A stretch of DNA of 64,000 bases, from the NCBI GenBank assembly GCA_012064415.1, contig SSNU01000327.1, positions 1 to 64,000 on the forward strand, in the 5' to 3' direction. Under the pieces are notes generated by a model. The model had not been told where the DNA came from and ran no database searches. It saw only the letters and a program-made list of their open reading frames with translations. A program made the translations under genes and the position numbers. The stretch comes from Gyrodactylus bullatarudis. Its lineage: Eukaryota; Platyhelminthes; Monogenea; Gyrodactylidea; Gyrodactylidae. Of the stretch, positions 46,937-60,100 are shown one piece after another (position 1 is the first letter of the stretch; each line of letters starts with the position of its first letter).

Positions 46937-48429
46937 ATGTTGGGAAATTTTCTGATGATTTTCGTTGTTCTTTTTATCGATTCTAGTAAATATTTTATAG
47001 TTTATCATTTAGTTTATGGTTTTATACCTCAAATTGTCGATTCAATTGACACAGCTGTTGTTTCTGAAAAAGGTACCGCTTATCTCAACTGTACAATGGT
47101 TATTGAGGAAGAACATTTGACTGTAAATTGTATTTTTTGAAATATCAGTATGCAGCATGGTACAAGGGAGACCAACAAATTAGTAAAGGCGAAACAATTG
47201 TCACTCCAACGAGACAAGGCTTTTACGGTATCTACAAATATCAAGTACGTTTTTTCAAAGGCCGATCTAGTTATGCTCCCAATTTTGATTCGAAGAATGA
47301 TGCTCTCAGAACTTATCAACTGATCGCTAGATTTGCTGATTCCACAGATAGTCAAAATATCGAAGGAATGACTAATGAGTTCCGATGTGTAATTGAAATT
47401 CGTAATTAATTATAAACAAATTTTATGAACCCTTTTAGCAAGCTCACCAAGATCTCAATGGCCAACTGCTTTTGGAAATATTATTGTAAAAATTCCCCCT
47501 CATATTTTGCCTGATTTAACGAGCAAAATTGTCAACGAGGGAGAATCTCTCGAATTGGTTTGTAATTCAACTGATACTCCTAGACCTAAAATGAGTTGGA
47601 CTCGTGCTAATGGCCAACCTCTTTCTCTGCCTGATTTTCCTCAAAGAGTTAACGTTAGTTTTACAAAGTTTCTCTATAAGAGAATTATTTTAATCTTTTC
47701 AACTTGAGAATCATAAGTCTTATGATTCAGAACTTATGGATTGAAATTTTCAATCATTGAAATAGTGTTACTATTTAACAAATTGATAAAGCTAAGCTTT
47801 AATACATTTTCTTCTTAGGATAACGTTCTAAGGATACCAAAAGTCTATAGGAGTGATCGAGGAGTTTATCGTTGTTTTGCTGTAAATAATGTCTACCAAT
47901 CTGCTGAATATGATGTAATGGTAGAAGTAAATTATAAACCCTCTGTACGAGTCGCTAGAAAGGAAGGAGCCTATGGACAATCACCTAATGCAAATTATCA
48001 CGTATCAATGGAATGTATAGTTAACGGATATCCAGATCCTGACCTTTTTTGGTACAAGGGAATATATGATCCAGTTACAAACAATATCCCTCTGTATGAT
48101 GACGATAGATTTGATTTAGAAAAGACAAAAAGCTATGGCGCAGCTGGTACTAATGTAAGTTTACAGTAAGCTGGAAAAAACTTGTTCTTTAATTACATTA
48201 TTTTATCACAGATCACAGACGTTTTTAGTATTTTATTGATAAGAAATATCCGAGATGGAGATTATGGTAATTATTCATGCAGAGCAGCTAATGCTTATGG
48301 ATCAGAATTCGCTGTAGTGAATTTATTCTGTGAGTTATCTTAATTCAAATAACTCAAATTTTAGATCAAGCTATTTGCCAAGGAGCTATTTGTCCAATGC
48401 TGGCTGCTGCAGAGAATACAGCTGTCTAA
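46937..48429 (+). CDS. Secreted or membrane-anchored protein with three Ig domains (lachesin/IgLON-like)
   Basis: Six exons (46937-47122, 47149-47401, 47439-47653, 47819-48154, 48212-48329, 48365-48429) give 390 residues. An N-terminal signal-like stretch MLGNFLMIFVVLFI is followed by Ig1 (LNCTM, AAWYKGD, FRCVIEI), Ig2 (LELVCNS, MSWTRANG, SDRGVYRCFAVNN) and Ig3 (VSMECIVNGYPDP, FWYKG, GDYGNYSCRAANAYGS). The spacing of Cys-Trp-DxGxYxC is typical of I-set domains in lachesin, neurotrimin and IgLON adhesion proteins. The C-terminus (CPMLAAAENTAV) is short and not strongly hydrophobic, so a GPI signal is doubtful. It probably acts in cell adhesion. The first intron is 26 nt. Confidence 0.85.
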
Positions 48430-48632
48430 TTATTATATTTTAATTTACAAATATATTTTTTTTGTCAAGAATTGATCTTAATTAATTAATAGCTTTTAAA
48501 ACTTAGCCAGGGAGGATGCATGTGATTTTTGATTGATTTAAAGATTTAATTCGTGTTTCCAATTATTGTTTTAAATTATGATCAGGTTAGGAACTCAATC
48601 GATTTGGAAAATGTTTTGACATTGGTTATGAA

Positions 48633-51600
48633 ATGAAAATCGTTTATGATTTTATTGAATCTTATCAGGAAAAGGTAAATAAATATTAATATTTTCAGAT
48701 TGGTTCGTCTGATAAAATAAAATGGGAGCAAAGTCTTGAACAAAGGATACTACAAGTATAAAATATTATTAAATTAGTTTTCAAGTCCCTCGGTACAAGA
48801 CATTTGAAAGATAGCCGTCTTAAAACCGAGCTATTAGATTTCGACGTGATTCGGGGCCCAAAATCATTCAAAACGAAGAGTCGTACAAGTTTAAAAAGTG
48901 TTATTAAGAGCGGAATTTTACGAATTTTGTTCGCAATATTTTATAGCGATTATTGGTCGAAAAACATTTCTCCTTCAGTTGCTAAATTGATTTCGGTTTA
49001 TTCAATTATTCAAATTATTCAGATATGCTTGTACTATTCACTTGATAAAAATTCCCAGCAGGTAACATTTTAAAAGATTTTAAAATTTAGATTTATGCTG
49101 ATCATATTTTCGTCCCTTTCATTTGTTCCATTTGTTTGAGTATCTTACACTCCTACATTACATCATTTCAGTCTTATGGAAAAGAACCTCTCGAAGTTAA
49201 AGATACTGTTCTTGTCGGAACATTCAAGAATAGAGAATCTCAAGATTTAAAAAAAGTTATTTTCGAGACTGAAAAAAAAGTATCCTCTTCATCAGAATCC
49301 GATAACGAGAAGCAAAATTTGAAGAAATTTTCCGATAAGAATGACATTCAAAAGAATCCAGTTAGTAAAGAATTTCAAAAATATACTCTATTAGCATTAT
49401 AAAAATAAAATTATTTAAAGTCCTTCGACAGGGTAAAAGGTGCGTGATAAATGAAATTTGTCGTATAAAGTGTATTAATATTCTAAAAATGTTATTTAGA
49501 AAAAAACACACCGGCTTTCGACAAGAGCCACGAGAGGGCCTCTTCTTCTTCAAGTCCAAATATTGAAACAGCCCATGTCATAACCAAGAAAAAAAAACTC
49601 AAAAGGTTAGTAATAAAGGCAGAAATTGAAAAAAATCTTATCTCTTTTCTTGCCCTTCAAAACATTCTATAGTAGACGAAAGAGGTAAGCTTTCGTTTTT
49701 CGTGATTAATAATTAATGAGGCTTGTATTTATTTTAATTCGATATTATAAAAATTAATACATTTAACAGAACTACATTCTTTCATTAGATCTCAGAATCA
49801 GAGCCCAGACAAAGCTGCATTACATGTAAGATTTAAAATATCACAAATTTTTCCATAATACATTCTGTTTTTTTGATTTTTATGAACATAGTCAGAGAAT
49901 ACAACTGCTAAAGTGAGAAGAATATTAGCGTGTCTTCACTGTTTATTTGATCACTTTTTTACTTCATTTTTTGCTACATGTAAAATATCTTCCAGAAAAA
50001 CATCACACTTAATTTTTATCATCAAGGCTGAATTCATTTTTTTCGTATTCAAATTTTCTCTTTTTTCTTACTACTAATTGTCTTTTATTGATTAATTTTG
50101 TAGAATAATAATCTAAAGATTTTTAATCTAAATTTTATAAGGGTTGCAGAGGAATTATTACTATATTTTTCAGCTTATAATGAATTTCAATCAAACTAAA
50201 TTAATTAGTTGTTACAAGACCAAATGTAAATATGTTTGTAATCTTTTTGATCAGGAAATATTGAAATGTCTTTTTACTTTTTACTAGTGAGAAAAATTAG
50301 TTTACAAAGACCAAAGATCTATTGCTAAAAAAGACGAATAAATTCATATTTTTAATCTACAATACAAGCTTTAGATTCTGCAGTTGATATGTAACGAATG
50401 TGAATATTCTTGATCAGGAAGTTTGGCTGATTCTATTGGTCACAATTAGAACCCCAGATATTCATGCATAGTCGTGCATTCATCAAAAATAAAATCCCTA
50501 AATTCATATTAATACGTGCTTACATTTTCTATAAAAAATAATATGAACTGAATCGTTTTCATTATATTATTGAATTTGGAATTAATTCATACGCTTATTA
50601 GGTTCGTCTCTCAACTCTTAACAGATCTATTTGTGGAAAAAATTAGAAAAGCCTTGAATTAGAAATTCGTTACATATCTATTCTGCAGGGCCTGTAGTAT
50701 CTAATATGTCAAAAAAGAAAGGACTTTTTGCTTTTTTAAAAATTCAAATATTTATTCGTTTTTCAGAATCTTATCATATCGGAAACTGAATATGAACGAA
50801 TCAATAGTGATGTTGGAAGTTCAGAATTAGACTCTCCCTCCGGGGCCAGCTCATGTGATGAGGATAACTCGCAAAAATTCAAGAATACAAACAAGTAAAT
50901 AGAGAAAAATTTTTTCCTATCAAAACTAATCAAAGAAATTCGTATCGAAATTTAACAAGAATCATTGTGAATTCTTTTCATTTAAAGATAATCATCATTC
51001 CTTTATCAGATCAAAGCGAATGAATAAGTCAATGTAAGAATTACCTTAATTTTTTCTCGGAGATTCCTTGAATAGCATTCCTCTGTAGAAAATTTAATCG
51101 GTAGTTTTAATACATTTCATTTATAGTCTCATCTCAGTTACAATAATCATAATTAGCATATAAATATCAGACAAATAATTTCATAAATTTTTTTTCTTAT
51201 TTGTTAAAAAAGAGTACTTAAAAGTTTTAAATGTCTCATACTTGATTTTAATTAAGTATTTTTTAAACCTCTGACAATTGGTTTCGATTGAATTCTACAA
51301 AAAAAATTTATTTTTACATTCTAAAGAAATAGAATTTTTGATTTCATTGAAAATTTGTATTTCAGAATACAAATTTAAAACACTTGATCCAGTTTTCTAA
51401 AAAATGAATTTTCTGTCGATTTAGCAAATCGCCAAGATAATTAGAAATTCTTTTTATTTCCCTAGTAACGGTGATTAATAATCACTAGGGCCTCAAAAAT
51501 AGTACCAAATAAATTCAAAAATAGTATCTCATGAGCTGAAAAAAAGTAATTTATAGATTTTTTTCACGATAGAAAAACGACTGTTTAACTGTTATAGCTC

Positions 51601-54600
51601 ATAAATTTTACAAAAACTCCTATCAGTTGAGATTCTAAATTCAAAAAGAAATATTTTCTTATATAGTTCAAAGGTTCGATCTATATTCTAACTTCTTGCA
51701 TGATGAAAGCTCTATATCAGGAATCTAGTTATCAACTTATAGAAGATTTAGGTCGTTTACTAGTTAAGGAATGCTAAATTCAGAGACTAGATTTAAAAGA
51801 TAGCACAAAAAAGTACCGTCGAAACAATTCAGTACAGAAATAGTACCAGCTATCTTAAAAATGGAATTAGGTGAGCAGATATTTTCTTCAGATTATCAAA
51901 ACTCAGCTAGTCCTTTGTCTAGAATAAAAATAGACCAAATAATACTTTTTTGATGCCCTAATAATCACTGATTATTATTTTATTTTCCCTATTTCAAAAA
52001 CCTTGAATAGAAGAATGTTTTTTTCAAATCATATATAACCAGGAAAAAGAATTATAAGTAATTAATTTTATTTTACTCATTTTCCTCGAAAAATGCATTT
52101 TTTATCTCTAAATACGAGTTTAATTCTACTGTGTAATATATATTATACACTTTAAAACTAAAAGATACCTTTAAAAATACACTAAATTGAAAATACTGAA
52201 TTGAGCCCCAATCATGAGCTTAACTCTCATAGTCGATTTCCATCTCTTGTAATAGATTCTAACACCTTCCCACCTGGATTTAAACATACATGGGTGACTG
52301 AAAAAAATCTCTAAAATTTTGTAAAATTACAAAATGTACTGAATTTTAAGCCCAACCAACTTAAAGATTGAGTCTCAGATTGAATGTTAAAACTATAAAC
52401 AAATGAAAATTAAATTCATTGAATCGCATTAATTTTTAGCTTGATGGACAACTTGGAAAAGAATAACATGGTCCTGAAGCAAGTTCAAACAGACTTTGAT
52501 ACGCAAACAAAAGAAAACCTCAAGAAAGTATCAAGCATTGACCTAAAGATTAACACGCCAGACTTCAACAGTAATCTTAACGACGAAAAAGATCTTGATC
52601 TTTGCATTTCTGCATATTTTCAGAAATTTCAGGTAATCGAAAAAAATAATTCTTCCATCATCACTTATTCTTTCTTTCTCATACATGTGTGATTGATAGA
52701 AAAACGACGTTGTTATTATCATTGATTATTTCTACAAAGGACAAAATAATTTTCTTTCTCGCATTTTCCTTCCAATATAAATTGAATAATTCAAAAATGT
52801 AGCTTTGAACTGCAGTTGTGAAATGAAGAGATGAGAATTTACAATAATTAAAAAAACTCTTTATCTTGAATAATTACAGTGTTTTTAGAAATTAGACCTA
52901 CTAGCAAAGTCTGGTCACACAACGTTAAAGACTCGAGTTCAAATCCTGGCTATGGTGTACTGACGAGTCCGGAATTGACACTTGCTTATCCGAATTCTAA
53001 CATCTAGGTGTGAAAAGACAATCTCCATCAAGTTAGAATTCATGTGGATATAGTAATTACTTTTGACTACACTTTGCTAGTAGGTTTAATGTTCAAAAAC
53101 TATATTTTTCTCCGAATAGTCATAGTAGCTTTACATCATTTATAATTTCAAATATATTTCACAATAATACAGAAAAAAATTCTTGTTGAACCTGGTCTGA
53201 TAAACTTTTGTAAAAATAATATTAGGTTAAAATCAAGTTTAATTATTTTGAAGCCTGAGTAGAGAGTTTAAAAATTTCAGAGTAATTCAAAAGAACGATC
53301 TTTCTTTACAAATAATCTAAAAAGATTATTGTAAAAGATATTGAAAAATTTACTTTCTAAACATTGACAGCCAATGATTGACCTGTACTAAAAATGTAAA
53401 TAGAGATTTTAGAAAAAATAAATAAAATTAGATCTGTTTTGTGGTTGTAAAATGGCCTGATATTCTCGACTGTTTTTGTGTTCTTAAACTTATATTTTTT
53501 GTGGTCAAATTAGCAGACAATTTCATCTCATTAACTGCAGAACGTTGACAATATTCTTGTTACTTTTTATTCTATAATTCACTAAGAATTATCAACCTTA
53601 CCTTTAGTGACTGAACCGTGATTAAGATAAGTTATAAGTTGAATAGTAGGCTAGAGTGATTTTTTTTCAACAAAAACTACCACTCACGAGAGTACTAACT
53701 TTTTTGAAAAAATTTAGTGCTCAGATCATGTTCAGATGACGAATTGATTTCTCCATTCAAAATTCTCATTTTATTTTTTCCCACTAGACGAACGAGTTTA
53801 ATAGGTTTCAGTGGTACAGATAGAATCAGGAGAAATTTCTCTACAAAATAAAACCAAAAACAGAAAAAATTTGACCAGAAGATAATTTTTCAAAATACTT
53901 GTCCTACTTAAAAGTATGATTATTATAAGGAAAAACTGTTTCAAGAGTCAAAAACAGGGTGTGTGTTTTTTCAAGCGCCAAAACTGGTGGAGAAGTGTAA
54001 CTTTAAATATGTTTGTGTTCCTCACTATCCGATGCAAAATATTGATTTTCTAGAAAAAATTGTAAATTCTCATCAATGCAGCTTTATAAATTCCTCTGTA
54101 AGCATTTCTTCCTGTTGATTCAAATGAAAATGAACTGGACTTTTCTCATTTTTGTAAAACAAGCATTTTCAAAATGATTTCTCGTTAATAAACTATTAAA
54201 ATTCTTTTAAACAGATTCATAGTAATACTGTTAGTCATATCTTTTTATTCAAAAAAGAAGAAATCTTTACTTGTTTTAATGAATTCTGGCCCTCTTCACG
54301 AATAAGATTATCATCATCATTTATCCAGCGAAATTTTCATTCATTTTTCGAGGCCTGTAGTACCACACAAGCTTGTCCCATGGCCCTACTTAACATGAAA
54401 TTCATTACAATATTTTTGTTAGAATCTTTGAAAACTTTTGTGATTCTTAGATAATTTTTCTCTAATTGCAAAGATTCGCAATTGAGGAATCCTCAACAAA
54501 AACAATCATGTTTATAGATTGATTCAATTTCTTTCGAGGCTTTTTTTTCCAATGAATTTCATTTGATTACTTTTCCATTGTTTGCTTTCCAAAAGACTTC

Positions 54601-56836
54601 ACCTAAACTTGTCCCAAAATTAAAAAATTTTATCTTGAAATGTATTTCTATAGGCATATCCATTGATTGCAACCTCTGGCTTTACAAATCGGGGTAAGTT
54701 TCCTACTTCCCAAGACAAAAACTATCAAGTTGTATAAAGATAATATTTTTTGTTTATATCAAGTCACCTGCTACGTATGGCAAAATAAAGAGACCAAGAA
54801 AGTCCGAATGACACTTCTCGACATTGGCTGGAGTATTATAAGGGTAAATCTAAGATTTTATTAACCATAAAATATTTGTTCTTACTTGATTTGTTAAAGA
54901 AAGAGATTTGTAATTCCTCAGAGGAATCAAATCTCTTATAGACTTTTATATTAGCTTAACCAATGACCTAAGAGAATTTCAAAATAAATTCTCACTGATT
55001 TTTTTTTTTCACTGATTCGGAAATTTTTTCTTTTTTATATAAAAGCCATTTTTCAATTACATTATAGATGATCGAGAGAAATGCCCTATCAACAGATTAC
55101 ATAACATTCTCAATAATAATTGTCATCATTGAAATGTTAACACCCATCATGTTTCATTATCTTATAACAAATGAAATTTATGTCAAAGATGTTATTGACC
55201 AGATCAAAAAGTCTGATCAGAGTGATATTTACAAATCGTTAGTTTATTACACAAATCAGATTTCAAAGCAAAATGTGACAGTTGCAATAAATAATACCAT
55301 GACATTGTAAGTATATTAATCCACCATGAAATTTGATATTTAACCAAGATAAAATCTATTCAAGAGTTATTTTGTTCATAAAATTTTTGTACAACGAAAA
55401 TGACATGTTTGAATTCCATTGGTTGATATCTGATCGAGTTAAATCAATCCTAAACACTGTATCAACCAATCAGGTTCATTCACAATGAGTGTTTCTCAAA
55501 ATACATGTAATATAATTGATAATTGATTGAGAATAATTGATAATTTTTGACCTAGGTCAACAGTGATCATTCTCCTTGGTTCCATTTCAAGAGGATTTGT
55601 ATTCAGTTTTATTTTCTTTCTTTTCTGCGTTGCTGAGCGCTCATTTCAACAAGTGAGTGGAGCATGTCTTGGTTATAAAATGAACATGGTCTATTGATAA
55701 TTATTTTATAGAGATTATTATATGCCAAGTATTTCGTTGCCCTAACGTCAAGTCGGAGAGCAAGAAAGTTGAGTGTGCCACATTTTCGCTTGAACAAGCC
55801 TCATCATATAAAATGTTGGCTTACATTACGGTCCTATTTGAAGAAGAAAGGTCCACAGAAATCTGTCGAGGCGATAATTGCTGCTGCTTTCTATACAGCC
55901 TTCATCCTAGGATTGATCATTTGCATAGAAGTAAGACTTGTTCTCTTTGCTTGCAAATAATATCTTTTGATTTTTTCCATAAATCATATCTATCTTAGTA
56001 TACGATAAAAGATATTTTTATTGTCTAGTCTCTTTGGATATTCGTGCATGTTGAAGCTATATTTTCGACTTTGTCAACTAGATTGATAGATAGTTTGGTT
56101 AAGAATAACGATTCTCTTTTCTAAACCTTCTGTCCCCTGAGTATAAGACTGTAAATAATGAAATTGATATCATATTTAATAAATCTAGATTCAACATGAA
56201 TGTTCCCAGAAAGGGAGTTCCAATTCTTGGAATTTCATACGAGAGCATAAGAAAGACCTCATTGAATCAGAACTAATTAAATTTACTTAAAAAGGGAATG
56301 AAGATATAATAATTAATTAATCAAACTGTTACATGTTAAATAAAATAAATTTTTAATCCAACTACTTTCAAGTGACCATAAATTTTATTTTATTTTAGCT
56401 TTTACCGGGTAAAACATCGAAGAATCCAAAAATTGAAAACAGTTTATTCCTTAGACTGGCCAACTGGGATATGATAATTTTCATTTTTCCTTTGGGTCTC
56501 TTTTTGCTGCGATTTTTGACTCTGGGAACAAGAATTTCAGAAAAATATCGCAATTTTAGCATTCTAACTACTGAACAGATGAATGTACATTTTATTTTGG
56601 AGACTAAGCCTTACAAGAAAGAAGTTTTATCCAATACAACAAATGTTTTACGCTTGACAGAATCATTACTAAAACAGGTTGATGGACCATTCAAAATTTG
56701 TGGTTGGGCTGTGAATCCGGTGTTCTACAATGTGTTCAAATTAGTCCTACTATCATGCTTCTCGGCGTTACTCAGTGATTGTCTTGGATTCAAACTGAAA
56801 TTATATAAACTTAAAATAAATCCCATAAACTGGTGA
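48633..56836 (+). CDS. PHTF: PHTF family multi-pass membrane protein
   Basis: Seventeen exons join in phase: 48633-48674, 48699-48755, 48786-49061, 49091-49360, 49421-49439, 49500-49605, 49673-49684, 49789-49825, 50767-50894, 51010-51033, 52440-52632, 54654-54693, 54764-54843, 55068-55306, 55556-55652, 55712-55930 and 56399-56836. The N-terminal block (IKWEQSLEQRIL; LLDFDVIRGP) and the C-terminal block (CVAERSFQQ, PHFRLNKPHHIKCWLTLRSY, ILTTEQMN, SDCLGFKLKLYKLKI) match PHTF1/2 closely. The middle is Ser/Lys-rich and variable, and includes a 12-nt exon. PHTF proteins are endoplasmic-reticulum membrane proteins of unclear function. Despite the name they are not proven homeodomain factors. The first three introns are 24, 30 and 29 nt; later ones reach 2 kb. 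Confidence 0.92.
51478..51968. mobile_element. Non-autonomous hAT element with 8-bp target duplication, in a PHTF intron
   Basis: The element 51486-51960 (475 bp) starts TAGGGCCTCAAAAA and ends TTTTTTGATGCCCTA, imperfect inverted ends. ATAATCAC occurs immediately on both sides (51478-51485 and 51961-51968), an 8-bp duplication as made by hAT transposases. No coding capacity. Confidence 0.9.
52905..52975 (+). other. tRNA-like sequence in a PHTF intron (possible SINE)
   Basis: TAGCAAAGTCTGG resembles an A box and GAGTTCAAATCCTGG contains a B box about 30 nt on. No full cloverleaf with a normal anticodon loop was found. Confidence 0.35.
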
Positions 56837-57119
56837 AAATAGATTAATAAAGAGAGATGTTATTACCATTAAAATTTTTTTTCAATTTTAGAACGTTTTT
56901 TATTACAAGAAAGAATAGTTCTGATATCTTTCTATGAAAGCATGCTCAAAAATTATTGAGAAAATTTATTTATTTAATACTTTTGTTTTTTTCATCTACT
57001 AGACAATGGAAAAATATTTACCACATCTATAATTTGACTATTTTACTCATATTGTATGCAGAGCTGTTTATATCAATCGTTTTCATGAAAAATCTAAACA
57101 GAATTCCTAATTTAGTAAT

Positions 57120-60100
57120 GTGCGAAACTCATTAGTTATGATTCATAAACCTGACAAGAAGTTATCAGGAAAATCTCCCTATGATAAAACTTTTCTACTA
57201 AATGTTTGCCATACTGATAACTTACCACAAAACGAAAACATTTATACTCTTGGAAGATTGCCTTTCAAATTGTCAGCTAGGGACGAAAGCTCAAAAAAAC
57301 CGGAATTTTTTGATGCTAAACTGTTTGAAAAATCTTTGATCCATAAACTTTGGGATTTATTTTATCACAGTTTCTCGTTGCCAAATGATGTTTCAATCAC
57401 AAAAAAGTCCTACTATGATGACGTATTTTCTCTTCCATTCAGACTTATTCAACTTAACACATTCCACTATCTTATGATATTTTTCTTGTTCCTTTTGCTT
57501 ATTGCTAACATATTTGAATCTTGGAAAGAAATTAACGTCATTCTCCTTGCAAAAATAATTATTTGCATTGTCAGTATCTTGTTGTGCTTTCTTGGTATAT
57601 TCTTTGCAAATTTTAAAAAGAATGATTGGTGTGATTACAGGGAGCATGATGAAAGATTTTTCACACTGATTTCCAGTATCAAATATCGCCTTAGAATTTC
57701 AGCCAGTGGTGCCTTATTGGCCTCAGTTCTGTTTGTCCTTATTCCAATCCCATTTAACCTGAAGGGATTCGAAAGTGGACATGAAAAATATTCTTTCTCA
57801 TCGCTCATCTTTGCTAGTTCTTGTTCTAATCTTTTATCACAAAATGGTACTGGACAATGGATTAAAATACAAAATCAAGCTGTGGTTAACAATGAAACCG
57901 ATAAGCTTGTTTACTCTTCAATATTGGACTATTTAATTTCTTCCCTAGACGAAGGTCTCTGGCCAATCATTCTCGTGATTGTTCTGATTCATGTCTGTTT
58001 TCGGGGAATCATCTCTACAGTCTTTCGAACCATGGTTGTAATAATCTTACCATTTCTTCATTGTTGTGTAACAGCAATGAAATTTTATTATCTCACTCAG
58101 TTAGTGACTAGTCAGAATATTGATTTGAATACGCTACAGTCTGAAAATTGTCCGATAAAAAGAATCTTCAAGCCGAATTCCCTATGGTCAAGCCAACTCT
58201 TCCATGTTGTCGTAACCAGTGTAGGTTGATAATTTATTAAAATTAATTTTAGTTTTTGTCCAATTTACTCTTTATTTGCTTGGCACAATTCATTGGTATT
58301 GTCCTCTCTCAGTGCATCGAATGTCAACTCTGGCGTTTGTTATTTGTACTTGAGAGAAGTCATCGGGAAAAAAACAAAGTTGATCACATTGGCAGCTTTC
58401 TTGTGAGTCCCAACCTCCAATGTATAAACTTTAAAGCTGAATTTATCTCATTCTAGACAAATATCGCTGAAAGTTTAGTCCCAAAGACCATATCAAATGA
58501 TTTAATTAAGGACTTTAAGGACTACTATTCTGAATGGTCAAGCCCCCTTGTCATTTACCTAAAGAATGTTAGCTTTATTTCTATTGAAATAATTGGTCTG
58601 AATCAAATGGTAACCAAGAGAAATGAGCCTGACAGTAAACATTCCAATGATGACCTAACCTCAAACGATATATCATCTACAATTCAGGAGATATTTAAAA
58701 TCTTTGATTCTATTGCCATGGTGAGTAGAAATGTAATTTATTATCAGTCAATAGATACTGAATAATTCTGTTGTTCTTTCTGGCTTAAAAATTCAAAGAT
58801 GATCATTAAATGATGATCTGACCACTCGTTATTTTACTTTTCTGATTCATTTCTTTTGCTTTATCATTCTTCTTTGCTTAATTAAAGAAAGACCTTAATT
58901 GTAATTAGACTTCTCTCTATATAAAATCACAGATAAGGATGACCTTTTGAATTCCAATGTTGAAATCTTTATTCATATAATTTAATATTTCTTCGAAAAA
59001 ATATTGTACAGATTTTAAAATCAAAATTCAAAAGTATAGATCTGTAATCTGTCACAAGTCTAATTTACCTAAAAAGAATAAAATGTCAACTTGTGTAAAA
59101 TATGCTTGATACTTTGTTAGAGGAATCATTTTTTTGACAAGCATGGGAAAGAAAAACATGTTTTTTCATAGTTTATTGGTTTTTTTGTATTGTATGATGA
59201 ATTGTATACGTTCCACATCTTATCGATTGGAATATGGTATAAAAGAAAATAAACTTGTTGTATTATCCATAGGTTTTGATATATAAAAGTTATTGCAAGT
59301 TTGTCAAAAAATTATCACTTGCGTAAAACTTGGTATGTGAGTCATTGAGGTTACCTATTTGCATTCTTACAACCTGAAAGTGTATGTTAAACTGGAGCGT
59401 TGCATGTATGGAAAAAATCTGGTTTATATAAAGAGCCAATAACAGCCTATTTAGTTTGTACCATGTTGTTTTTCTTACTTTTTCATCAAGATGTAATAAT
59501 TTTTGCTAATATTTTCAATTCGATTCGGCTATATTTCTAATAAATAAATACTACTTGTAGAGATAGAATTAAAAAACCACACCTTATTAAAACCGAACTG
59601 AGATCAGAGGAAAATTTATTTATTGAATATTGATCGTGTATTGATAAAAAATCCTCATTAAAAATATTGTCTTATCAAAATTCATAAAGCTGGCTAAAGA
59701 ATTCATCTAAATGATTTACTTTTTTCCTTTTTTAAACTAAAGAACAAAATTCTTCTGGGGTCTATATAACTTAATTCATGAATAATTAGAGAAATTAAAT
59801 AACATTCTGAATTAAAGGTGATACAATTTACATGTTTTTAATGAGTTTAACATTTAGAAAAATGGTTGTTATTGTGTTCGAAGAGGTCTTGATGACTATC
59901 TTTGCGTTGCCGGATATCCAGAGACTAGAGTTGATCACGCAAGGAGCTGTCTTGAATTCGCTCTGGCATTGAACCAATTCTCAGTGTAAGTAGAAAGTAA
60001 TAATATTCATTTTTAATGATTCTCTAACCCCTAACTTCTAGGGGAATACAAGACTCAATAAAATATCCATTCCACTTTTCAATTGCTGTTAATACAGGAT

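Noticed and set aside
52955..53010. ACTGACGAGTCC after the tRNA-like sequence, resembling a hammerhead ribozyme core
   Set aside because: A hammerhead needs CTGANGA, a stem and then GAAA; no GAAA at the right place and no flanking stems I and III could be formed.
57003..57116. Open segment QWKNIYHIYNLTILL after an AG, possible extra exon of PHTF or the cyclase
   Set aside because: The PHTF frame already ends at 56836 at the family's normal end, and no phase-compatible donor links it to either gene.
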